Part shown: one piece after another, positions 23,097-32,036 of the stretch
Layout of the letters: every line of letters begins with the position of its first letter
Numbering within the stretch: the first letter of the stretch is position 1
Source of the DNA: Physcomitrium patens
Lineage: Eukaryota > Streptophyta > Bryopsida > Funariales > Funariaceae
DNA length: 64,000 bases
NCBI RefSeq assembly: GCF_000002425.4
Contig: NC_037266.1
Location: 1,642,903 to 1,706,902, forward strand
Direction: 5' to 3'
The notes under the pieces: generated by a model
What the model was told of the DNA's origin: nothing
Databases searched by the model: none
The model's input: the letters and a program-made list of their open reading frames with translations, nothing else
Made by a program: the position numbers and the translations under genes

Positions 23097-23537
23097 TGTC
23101 ATGGACCAAAAATACAAACAAGAAATCTAAACAAGAAGTTCAAGAAGAAATGACAAGAACTAGATTATTAGATGAGTACAAGAGCAACGTCAAGAGAATT
23201 GAGCTAGAGCTTCAAGAGATGCGTTGTCGAGACTGAAGAACTCTTCATCCTCGACTCCTATATATACTACTGGCCTATGGTTCTAAGGAAGCTCATCAAG
23301 AAGCTTCTCAAGAACTATGAAGCTTCTCGAGCAACTACCCAAGAGCTAGGAAGCTTCTCAAGTAACTTCCTAGAATCTACTAGAATATTCTAAGAATCTT
23401 CTAGAGCCTTCTAAGAGAATCTTTGAAGAATATTCTAAGAGAATATTCAAGGAATCTTTTAGAAGTTTCTAGAGACTTCTTTCTAGAAGGTTCTAGAAAC
23501 TTGTCTCTAGAAAGGTCTAAGGACTATGTCCCTAACA
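23097..23537 (-). repeat. Gy1 3' LTR
   Basis: 441 bases, TGTCATGG to CCTAACA on the plus strand. The purine tract of the element lies next to it at 23538-23553 (complement strand). It contains a perfect heat-shock array at 23481-23498. Confidence 0.96.
23481..23498. promoter_or_regulatory. Heat-shock-element array in Gy1 LTR
   Basis: TTCTAGAAGGTTCTAGAA: four alternating units with exact 5-bp spacing. It lies in U3 upstream of the TATA box in element orientation, and the same array is in the other LTR at 29521-29538. Heat-shock-factor binding is inferred. Confidence 0.7.
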
Positions 23538-23593
23538 TCTCCTCTTTCTTTAGCTTCGAGGTCTCCGAGAAGCAATGTTATCGTCAGTCAATA

Positions 23594-23941
23594 TCAACGC
23601 AAGAAAATGAAGATCTGTCGCATAACCTCTGCTATGAACACCAATTGTTGTTCACGAGGCAAGTGATTCAATGGTCCTTGAAGCCAACGGTAGTGGCCCA
23701 CGCCTTCAACTTCTGACCAAGCATGAACCTCAGTGTCTTCATTGTAAAATTGTCCTGCAAACACTCCTTCTGGCTGACCATTGTAGGCAGGCTCGACCTC
23801 AAATACAATCACCAACGATCTGTTGCTCGAAATCCTTCGACGTCGTCGTGGTGCAGGCGGTTCTTCATCTCGCGGTCGTCTTCGTGAGCTTGTTGCTTGA
23901 GATGACATGACAAGTGTAGTATCTTGGCTATCCATATTCAA
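23594..23941 (-). CDS. Gy1 accessory ORF (115 aa), unknown family
   Basis: Whole frame of 115 codons in sense with the element, between the chromodomain and the 3' LTR. The N-terminal third is Ser/Arg-rich with a basic run (RRRPRDEEPPAPRRRRRIS) that could bind nucleic acid or act as a nuclear signal. The C-terminal part holds the conserved core SLVIVFEVEPAY, WSEVEGVGHYRWLQGP, NHLPREQ and ends IFIFLR. No signal peptide, membrane segment or known retroviral accessory domain is visible. Gy3 has a near-identical frame, and Gy2 and older copies have divergent relatives. This argues for selection, so it is probably translated. Confidence 0.75.
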   Translation of the reverse strand: MNMDSQDTTLVMSSQATSSRRRPRDEEPPAPRRRRRISSNRSLVIVFEVEPAYNGQPEGVFAGQFYNEDTEVHAWSEVEGVGHYRWLQGPLNHLPREQQLVFIAEVMRQIFIFLR

Positions 23942-24080
23942 AGGCTAAAACAATAAGAACAAACTTGGGCTACTAACAAAGTTCTACGCTATCTTGAAGA
24001 GAATGACTACATCAACTATGGATTTTGATGGTGCTCTCTCCTCTTTTCTGTTTTCTAGATGAGCAAGCTTCAATAAGAAG

Positions 24081-27000
24081 CTATCGTCGAACCGGCTTGG
24101 GTTTCTCAAGATATCGTCGATGAAACTCCTGTACCTTTTGCGGTGCATTCGCGAGATTTTTGACCGGCTCCCATGTTCGTTCATTAATATCGTAACCGCT
24201 CCAATGCACAAAGTATTCTAATTTATCCCGTCTTTGCCATGAATCCAGGACCTTTTCCACCTCGTATTCTTCGTGGTTCTCTATTTCTATGCTAGGTGGT
24301 GGACATTGTACTCTTCCAAGAAAAGACGATTCTCGATAAGGCTCCAACAAAGAAACATGAAAGATAGGATGTACCTTCATAGTAGCTGGTAACTCCAGAC
24401 GATACGCTACAGGATTGATCTGCTTTTGGATAACAAATGGTCCCAATCTCCGATAGTCCAATTTGTCACATGGCCGCTTGGTCTTAATATTTCGTCGAAG
24501 CAGCCAAACTTTGTCCCCAATCGTGAATTTAGGTGCCTGATTCCGAAATTTGTCCGCGGACGCCTTGTAAGATTCTTGGGCAGTTTGCAATTGAAGCTTC
24601 AATGTAATTTGAAGCTACGAAAGCTCCTTCACCAATCCTTCAGCTGCCGGATTGTTAATCGTTGACGAACTCCATAAGTCAAGCTTCGGATGGTATCCAT
24701 AATTAGAAAAGAATGGCGTTTGTTGAGTTGACGCATGAAGGGTGTTGTTATATGCGAACTCGGCTAGCGGTAGATATGCGGCCCAATCATCTTGTTGATA
24801 GTTGATGGTGCAACGTAAATATTGCTCTAAAACTTGATTCACCCGTTCTGTTTGGCCGTCCGTTTGAGGATGAAATGCCGAAGAAAGCTTGATATCCACC
24901 TTCAATATCTCAAAAAGAGATTTCCAAAACTTTGACACAAACTGGGTTCCTCGATCCGATACGATATCATCTGGTAGACCATGATATCGATACACATTAT
25001 CAAGAAAGAGTCTTGCTGTGTCTTCGCTTGACGATGTCTTCTTGCAAGGGACAAAATGCGCCATCTTTGTAAGCCGGTCTACGACAACAAAAATGCTGTC
25101 AAATAAATTCGATGGTGGTAGATCCGTAATAAAGTCCATGGAAACCAAAGACCATGGTCGGCGCGGAATAGGCAATGGCTGTAGAAGTCCATAAGGCCGA
25201 TGTCGAGGGTTTTTGGATCTTGAACAAATGTCACAAGATACAACAAAATCTTTCACATCCTTCCACATTTGAGGCCACCAGAAATCGCGAGAAATAAGTT
25301 CCAAGGTCTTATTGAATCCAAAATGTCCCGCAGCTGGAAAGTCATGACGAGATTGAAGAACTCGGAGTCTTGCTGGCCCTTTTGGGATATACAACCGCTC
25401 TTCGAAATATACTAGATCTCCTTCCATCTTGAATTTATCATCACTAGCATGTTGCTTGATATCAAGGGCTAGAGAATCTTCAATGGTTGCGGCCCATACC
25501 TGGTCGAGGAAGTCAGCATCAATTGGTACAATAGCTGCATTGAGCCGAAATTTCTCTGGCTTCAACAATGTCGTGCACTGTTGATCAAATGCTGCATCTC
25601 CAGCCTTTGGCGTGAGATATGATCTCCTTGATAATGCATCGGACAACCCTTGTTGCTTCCCAGGCCGATAAGTAATAATAAAGTCAAACCTGGATAGCGA
25701 CATACTCCACCGAGCTTGACGCCGATTCAAAATCCGAGCCGACATAAAATACTCCAAATTCTTGTGATCTGTATATACAGTCACTGGATGTGCAGTTCCT
25801 TCGAGAAAGTGGTGCCACTCTTGGAAAGAATCTACTATAGCAAGGAGTTCCTTATCGTGGATCTCATAGTTGATCTCAGCAGCAGAGAATTTTCGAGAAT
25901 AGAACGCAACTGGATGGAGCTTCTCATCTACGCCCATCTGTGAAAGTACAACTCCCAAAGCAAAATCCGAAGCATCTGTCTCCAAATAAAAGGCCTTTGT
26001 AAAGTCCGGATGTACCAAGATTGGAGCTGTAGTAAATACCATCTTCAAATCTTGAAATGCTTTTTCTACGATAGGTCCCCATTCGAGCTTGTCCTTGTAC
26101 GTTAACCGAGTGAGAGGGGCAGCAACTTGAGAATAATTCTTGATGAAGATCCGATAGTAGTTAGCAAATCCAAGAAAACATTGTACGTCCCTAACCATCT
26201 TTGGAACTTCCCAAGACATGATTGCTTCCACCTTCTTTGGATCCATCTTCAAGCCTTCCGTAGTAGCGATGAATCCCAAAAACTCCATTTCAGTTTGGTG
26301 AAATAAGTACTTCTCCAATTTGGCATAGAGTCCTTGCTCCCGTAGTTTTTTGAGTACCAGACGAACGTGCTTCTCATGTTCTTCTTCGTTCTTAGAAAAT
26401 ATCAAAATATCATCTAGATAGATGACAACAAAATCGTCTAGATGCTCTCGAAAGATGTCATTCATCATGTGTTGAAAGACCGCTGGAGCATTAGTAAGAC
26501 CAAATGGCATGACATTGTATTCAAAATGGCCATACCTTGTTCGGAAAGCTGTCTTCCATTCATCTCCTTCCTTGATTCGCACAAGGTTGTAAGCTCCCCT
26601 TAAGTCAATCTTTGTAAAGATCCTTGCACGCCCAAGTTGTTCTAGAAGACCAGAGATCAAAGGCAGTGGATAGCGATTCTTTTTTGTCACCTTGTTGAGA
26701 CCTCGATAGTCCACGCACATCCGTAGTGAGCCATCCTTCTTCTTCACAAATAAGATTGGTGCTCTAGCTGGCGACTTCGAATGACGGATGAAGTTCTTGG
26801 CTAGATTCTCGTCAATGTACTTCCGCAACTCAGTCAACTCCGTCTGCGACAAATTGTAGATTGGTCCAAAAGGTGGTTGTGCTCCTTCTTGCAATTCAAT
26901 GGCACAGTCATAGGGTCGATGCTCTGGCAGCATATCAGCATTCTTCTTTTCAAAGACATCTTTGAATTCTTCATACTGCTTTGGAATAACCAAAGTCAGA

Positions 27001-27641
27001 GTTGCATCTTCTCGAGTCGAAGTTGCGAAGATGATAAGAGGTGTATTTTGCTTGGCTTCCTTCATGAAAGCCCTTGCATCTATAAACAAGGATTTGTTTC
27101 TAGACATTTTCTTGGCAGATTCCACCTTCAAGGAGTTTGTTGGAAATGTCACTTTCCGCAACTTCCAATCTATCAATGGATTATATCTATCAAGCCAAGA
27201 TAGTCCCAAAATGATAGGACATGAAGGGGACTTGATAACATTAAACACAATATTACTCTCATGGTTTTCAAGACGTACCTTCAATGGTTTAGTTTCATGG
27301 ATAACATTGCCCGAAGACAATGGTCGTCCGTCTATGACTTCTACATGGACAGGCTTAAGTTTCTTTACAAGAGAAATATTGTGAAGCTTGGCAAACTCTT
27401 CATCTATAAAGCAAGCGGATGCACCCGAGTCTAATAAAGCATCGACTTGTAGTTCTTGAATACCCAAATGTAAAGGTACCATAAAACAATCTGAAGGTTG
27501 AGCTGAGAGAAAGGGACCTTGATTAATTTTGGATGTTGAGATGTCCAGCCGCACGGTCCCTATTGTGGCTGGGCGTCCTTGTTTTCCTGCATGCTTGTAC
27601 TCCTGAGTCTTGTTGTTTGAGGCTTCTGTTTCTTCCGACAA
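24081..27641 (-). CDS. Gy1 pol: PR-RT-RH-IN-chromodomain
   Basis: The pol frame opens before the gag stop in a different frame and overlaps it by about 80 bases, as in families that use programmed frameshifting. Visible in order: protease LLDSGAS (Asp at about residue 71), reverse transcriptase with VIYLDDILIF, RNase H (LETDASDFALG), integrase zinc-binding domain (HDFPAAGHFG, then CDICSRSK), integrase core (SMDFITDLPPSN, SSAFHPQTDGQTERV), and a C-terminal chromodomain (LEYFVHWSGYDINERTWEP). The enzymes would copy and integrate the element. About one break overall. Confidence 0.95.
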
Positions 27642-28609
27642 TCTACAGCTTTATGGCCCGCTTCTCCACAATATAAACACAAGTTTTGTTCAAACCGTCG
27701 CTTCCTTTCCTCAGCTGTGAGGGGTTTGAAACGTACCACATCAATTTGCATGGGTTCAGGATCTGTGGAGTGATTCTCTGGACCTTTTGAAAATGTAGCA
27801 AATGCTCCATCATTTCTCCAGCCTGATCGTCTTTCTTGTCGTAATTCAAAGAGGCGATTGTTACAAATAATTGCTTGAGATATAAGTTCTTTTAAAGTAT
27901 CCGCCTTAGGCATGGTGATCAATAAGTTCTTCACATCATCTCTCAGTCCATATCGAAATCGTGTCATGAACGCCTTATCATTCCAATCAAGATCACATGT
28001 AAGCTGTTGAAATTCTGCAGCATAGATTGCAGCAGAACGTGATCCTTGTCGCAGATTTTGTATCTTTCTTTCAGCCACTCTTTCTCGATCGCTATCTCCA
28101 AACGCAGTAGTAAGTCTTTCTATGAAAGCCTCTAGGTCGTACAATATTGAAGAATCCTTCTCCAATAGTGAAGCAAGCCAAGAGCGAGCATTTCTTGATA
28201 GAAGAGTACCTATGAAAGCAACCTGGGTAAATCCATTCGGATAACGAGAAGGGTATAGGCGTAGGTAAAGCCGTACTTGTTGCACAAAACCTCGAAAGTT
28301 GGCTCTTGTTCCGTCAAACTTGTCTGGCATACTCGCTTTTGGTTCTTTCATACTAATCCTTGAAGTATCTATAGGGGTCGTATGTGACACATGTCTTGCT
28401 TCTCTCAGTCGAATAATCTCTTGTTGTAGGCTAAGAATTTTGCGTCTAGCTTCTTCAGTCATTAGATCAATTTGAGGTTCTTTACTTGGATTGCGAAGAA
28501 ATGCAATCTCCTTTCGTACACTATTCATAAGAGCTTGAAGATCTGCAAGAGTTGCCACTCTATTGTCTACTTGTGGAGATGCACTGTCTATGACCTGGTC
28601 TACTTCCAT
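27560..28609 (-). CDS. Gy1 gag (349 aa)
   Basis: Whole frame of 349 codons. The capsid part is around MPDKFDGTRANFRGFVQQV, and there is one CCHC zinc knuckle near the C-terminus (CLYCGEAGHKAVDC, spacing C-X2-C-X4-H-X4-C). The N-terminal 90 residues are predicted helical (LQALMNSVRKEI, KILSLQQEIIRLREA). It forms the particle shell and packages RNA. The closely similar gag of Gy3 supports the start. Confidence 0.93.
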   Translation of the reverse strand: MEVDQVIDSASPQVDNRVATLADLQALMNSVRKEIAFLRNPSKEPQIDLMTEEARRKILSLQQEIIRLREARHVSHTTPIDTSRISMKEPKASMPDKFDGTRANFRGFVQQVRLYLRLYPSRYPNGFTQVAFIGTLLSRNARSWLASLLEKDSSILYDLEAFIERLTTAFGDSDRERVAERKIQNLRQGSRSAAIYAAEFQQLTCDLDWNDKAFMTRFRYGLRDDVKNLLITMPKADTLKELISQAIICNNRLFELRQERRSGWRNDGAFATFSKGPENHSTDPEPMQIDVVRFKPLTAEERKRRFEQNLCLYCGEAGHKAVDCRKKQKPQTTRLRSTSMQENKDAQPQ

Positions 28610-28746
28610 ATTTAGAGAATAGATGGATTAAAATTTTGAGAGAAGAAGAAATTGCTAAGTTTCTTGGAGAAAATTGTAGCACTACCTGTCACTAAAACCT
28701 ACTCGAAGAAGAGAATAGAAAAAAAAAAAACACTAAACGATTTCAA

Positions 28747-28778
28747 TTTTAGAGGAGGGTAATCCGCAACCTCTAAAA
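28747..28778 (-). other. Gy1 leader hairpin (one of about three)
   Basis: Nine perfect pairs (TTTTAGAGG with CCTCTAAAA) around a 14-nt loop (TTGCGGATTACCCT on the minus strand). Related repeats occur at about 28,905-28,930 and 29,010-29,042, within leader repeat units of roughly 110-170 bases. It lies between the 5' LTR and gag, where packaging or dimerisation signals usually occur. Confidence 0.7.
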
Positions 28779-29123
28779 ATGCCTCAATGCTTTCGAGAAG
28801 AGGGGTAATCCGCACTCTATCAAGAAGGCAAAGCTCTGAAATCGATGTTAACAGTCTTTTCTACTAGCTATGCTAAACAAAAAGAAGGAATTAATATCAG
28901 TCAAAGAGAGGGTAATCCGCAACCCTTAGAATGCTCAAGTATCTCCAAGGAAAGGGGTAGTCCACTCTCTGCCTCAAAGAACTAAGCTCTGATATTGTGA
29001 TTGAGAAAATATGAGTTTAGAGGAAGGTAATCCGCAACCCCTAAAGCGCTAGAATACCTTCAAGAAGAGGGGTAATTCGCTCTCAAACAAGAAGGATTCA
29101 GCTCTGATATTAAGATAAAGGTA

Positions 29124-29134
29124 AGTCTCGACAA
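29124..29134 (-). promoter_or_regulatory. Gy1 self-primer binding site
   Basis: On the minus strand TTGTCGAGACT begins two bases after the 5' LTR. It is perfectly complementary over 11 bases to AGTCTCGACAA in that LTR (29264-29274, minus strand), about 30 bases downstream of the TATA box. Confidence 0.75.
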
Positions 29135-29136
29135 AC

Positions 29137-29577
29137 TGTCACGGACCAAAAATACAAACAAGAAATCTAAACAAGAAGTTCAAGAAGAAATGACAAGAAC
29201 TAGATTATCAGATGAGTACAAGAGCAACGCCAAGAGAATTGAGCTAGAGCTTCAAGAGATGCGTTGTCGAGACTGAAGAACTCTTCAGCCTCGACTCCTA
29301 TATATACTACTGGCCTATGGTTCTAAGGAAGCTCATCAAGAAGCTTCTCAAGAACTATGAAGCTTCTCGAGCAACTACCCAAGAGCTAGGAAGCTTCTCA
29401 AGTAACTTCCTAGAATCTACTAGAATATTCTAAGAATCTTCTAGAGCCTTCTAAGAGAATCTTTGAAGAATATTCTAAGAGAATATTCAAGGAATCTTCT
29501 GGAAGTTTCTAGAGACTTCTTTCTAGAAGGTTCTAGAAACTTGTCTCTAGAAAGGTCTAAGGACTATGTCCCTAACA
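29137..29577 (-). repeat. Gy1 5' LTR
   Basis: 441 bases. In element orientation: U3 with heat-shock arrays, TATATATAGG at about 29297-29306, then the presumed RNA start AGTCTCGACAA at 29274-29264. Differs from the 3' LTR at about 6 sites. Confidence 0.96.
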
Positions 29578-30617
29578 GCAACAAGATTGGCAGGAAGTGA
29601 AGATATAGAAATGGTTGGAGTTGCTTTAACATCTGCACCAAACCATGTCCTTTTTCTTATGGTGGAACGCCCTTCAAATATTAGAAAAACAAGAATTACC
29701 CTACCCGAGAAGTTTGATGGCACCAGATCCAAGTTTCGAGGATTTATCAATCAAGTGCAACTAGTGATTGAACTTCAACTCCAAAGCTATCCAACTCTAG
29801 GATCACAAGTTAGATTCATTGGTATGCTTCTTTCAGGTTCAGTACTATCATTGTTTTCATCTTTTCTTGAACAACGAGATCCAATATTGGATAATCTAGA
29901 GGCTTTTTTGGCGGAGTTTCGATCCATGTATGGAGAGCATGATACAATTCGTATTGCAACCAATAAGATCCGTATTTTATAACAAGGCAATCGATCAGTA
30001 ACGTTATATACTTCATAATTTCGACAACTTGTAACTGATATCAAGTGGGATGATGCTGCACTTATTAGCCAATTTCTCTACGGATTACAATATGAGGTAA
30101 AAAAAATTAATGCTCAACTTACCTGATCCTCAAACATTGAGTCAAGCAATTGACTTTGTTGTGAAGTGTGACAATCGCCTTTTTGAATTCCGATCTGAGA
30201 ACCGTATAAGTGGACCTCAACGTTACTATAATTCAATGGCAACACCAACACCTCTTCAACACATACATTCAGAAGTAGAGGATATGCAAATTGATGCAGT
30301 ACGTTTCAAACCTCTTACTGAGCAAGAAAAGACTCGTCGTCGTCAAGAAGGATTATGTTTATATTGTGGAGAACCAAAGCACACTGCTCAATATTGTCCA
30401 AAGAAACGACGCAATCACAAAATGAGGAGTATGGGTGTGAAAGAAGACAATATGTCAGAAAACAAGTTTGTCCAGCTACAATAGGGACCATGCGATTGGA
30501 ACCTTGCACAACATCTAGTAAAGGTCCTATTCTCTCCTCAGAGCCCTCTCCTTGTTTTATATTAAATGTTATTTTAGGACCTAAACATTACAAAGTCTCT
30601 GCCTTGTTAGATTCTGG

Positions 30618-32036
30618 TGTCGTATTACGTGCTTTCCTGCTCGAGAACGCGCCGGGCGTCTGGTTGTAGAAGGTAGTATGGAGATTCGCCGATAGTCAAG
30701 CAGTCTATCAGTTTTTGACTGCTGGAATATAAACGACTGCAACAATGTACCGTAAATCTATACGGATGCTCTTCGACTGCTTGTCGAAGTCTTTTTTTTT
30801 TTTCCCCAGCCGATAGGTCTCTAGACGTTACAGAGAACCCCGAACAACCCAAATTGTTAATCTTCAATACCCCTTTGTACTTACGATCTTGTATCCACTG
30901 ATTGTCCTGTTAGATTAACCCAATAAATTTCATTCACTCCGCATACTCAATCCTATAGACACCCCTTTAATCCTTCAATCACAGACGTAACTCGATTTTA
31001 CAAAACAGTCAAGAGTATTCAAACCCACTTCATTTAAAAATCCCGATTCACCATTACAACACTGACTTCAGCAGCGACTGCCTCAGTCTTCCCAAAACTC
31101 TACGAAGAAGAAAAATCCAAATTCTATGTCTTTCCTTCCCCGACCCGAAGCATGAAGCTCCTCTCTCTAATTCCCTTGATCTTCAAAAACCTCCAATGAA
31201 AACCGAACTGGTAACCTTGCAGAAGCTTGAAAACTAGCTTCCCCCCCCCCGATTCCTCGAAAAAAAAAACCTCCCCCCTCAAAACTATATCCCCCCTAAC
31301 CTTATCCTCTGAATTTCTTCAATCTTCCGTCTTAGATCCGGAATTGGCTCCCACCTCAAGCTTGGATCCGAAATTGGCTCTCTCCGTCAAGCTTTCTCCT
31401 CCGTTTTTACCTTTAAGAAATCCATTTACCGAAAATAATGTTCCCTGAAACGGCACAGAGAACAGGACAGCCTGAAACAAAATCGAACCCCATAATCGGG
31501 ACCACATTGAGTCGCCCGACCAATTCAGGTCCTATATTGGAAAAGATGCCCGTAGTAACCTGGATGTTCCCGTAATTAGACCACATTGAGTCGCCCGACC
31601 AATTCAGGTCCAATATTGGGAAAGATGCCCGTAGTAACCTGGATGTTCCCGTAATTGGGTCAAATTGGTCCTCGCGTCAGATTGACTAAGACCCGTAGTA
31701 AGACCTGGATTTCCCGTAATTAGACTGCATTGGGTTGACCGGCCAATTCAGGTCTCATATTGGATAAGAGGACCCGGATTGGATTCTCGAAATTGGATCC
31801 AATTGGCTCTTCAAACCCGTCGTGTGAATTGGTCCTTCTCTTCCTGCTGACTCCCGTTATTGGAATCGAATGGAGCATTTCAGTATGCCCCGGCTGACTG
31901 TAACAGAGTGACTGAACCTGACCACTCAGTATTTGCACTGGAGTTGGTCGATGCTCCCAATATTCGAGGTAACTGAATATTAATAAAATTCTCCTTTCTT
32001 TTTATTTTCACTGTATACTCGTGTTACAACACGACA
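30618..32036 (-). mobile_element. TGTCG-family solo LTR inside Gy2
   Basis: Starts TGTCGTATTACGTGC and ends TTACAACACGACA, with short inverted ends TGTCG/CGACA. It interrupts the Gy2 protease at its DSGA region. It is GC-richer than its host and has no coding frame. The reverse complement matches the copy in Gy3 (54412-55681) over its length. Flanks CTGG and CAGG suggest a degraded 4-5 bp duplication. It contains a 79-bp tandem duplication (units starting 31501 and 31580) absent from the Gy3 copy. Most simply a solo LTR of an element whose body is not in this window. Confidence 0.8.
31501..31658. repeat. 79-bp tandem duplication in TGTCG LTR
   Basis: Two near-identical 79-base units beginning ACCACATTGAGTCGCCCGAC at 31501 and 31580. 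A diverged third relative begins near 31,724. The Gy3 copy holds the corresponding segment once. Confidence 0.85.

Larger units (their letters stand above)
23097..29577 (-). mobile_element. Gy1: Ty3/gypsy chromovirus, young and nearly whole
   Basis: Minus-strand element of 6481 bases inserted in Gy2 gag, with a perfect 5-bp target duplication GCAAC (23092-23096 and 29578-29582). Both LTRs are 441 bases and differ at about 6 sites. Order on the minus strand: LTR, primer site, leader hairpins, gag, pol with chromodomain, accessory ORF, purine tract, LTR. It looks nearly whole, with about one break in pol, and is the youngest element in the window. Pol (integrase text GLLQPLPIPRRPW, MDFITDLPP) resembles fungal and vertebrate Tf1/sushi-type chromoviruses more than the common flowering-plant lineages; this is a judgement from memory. 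Confidence 0.97.
22990..30484 (+). pseudogene. Gy2 gag region (split by Gy1)
   Basis: Starts at ATG 22990 (MAELLEMKSAMAQMQEQL), is interrupted by Gy1 at 23097-29577 and continues to about 30484. The capsid-like part has LPEKFDGTRSKFRGF, conserved in all elements here. A CCHC zinc knuckle (CLYCGEPKHTAQYC) is at about 30,355-30,395. Gag would form the virus-like particle and bind RNA. A few breaks in addition to the Gy1 insertion. Confidence 0.9.

Noticed and set aside
24426-27384. Plus-strand frames within Gy1
   Set aside because: Antisense shadows of the Gy1 pol gene.
22800-29120. Initiator-Met tRNA primer sites (ATATCAGAGC-like strings in the leaders)
   Set aside because: They lie over 20 bases from the LTR, lack the TGG that pairs with the tRNA CCA end, and recur within one leader. 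The 11-base self-complementary site next to the LTR is better placed. Kept as the rival hypothesis.
30618-32036. TGTCG element as a MITE or other inverted-repeat DNA transposon
   Set aside because: The inverted ends are only about five to ten bases and the element is 1.2-1.6 kb with TG...CA ends and 4-5 bp flanks, which fits a solo LTR better. Not fully excluded.
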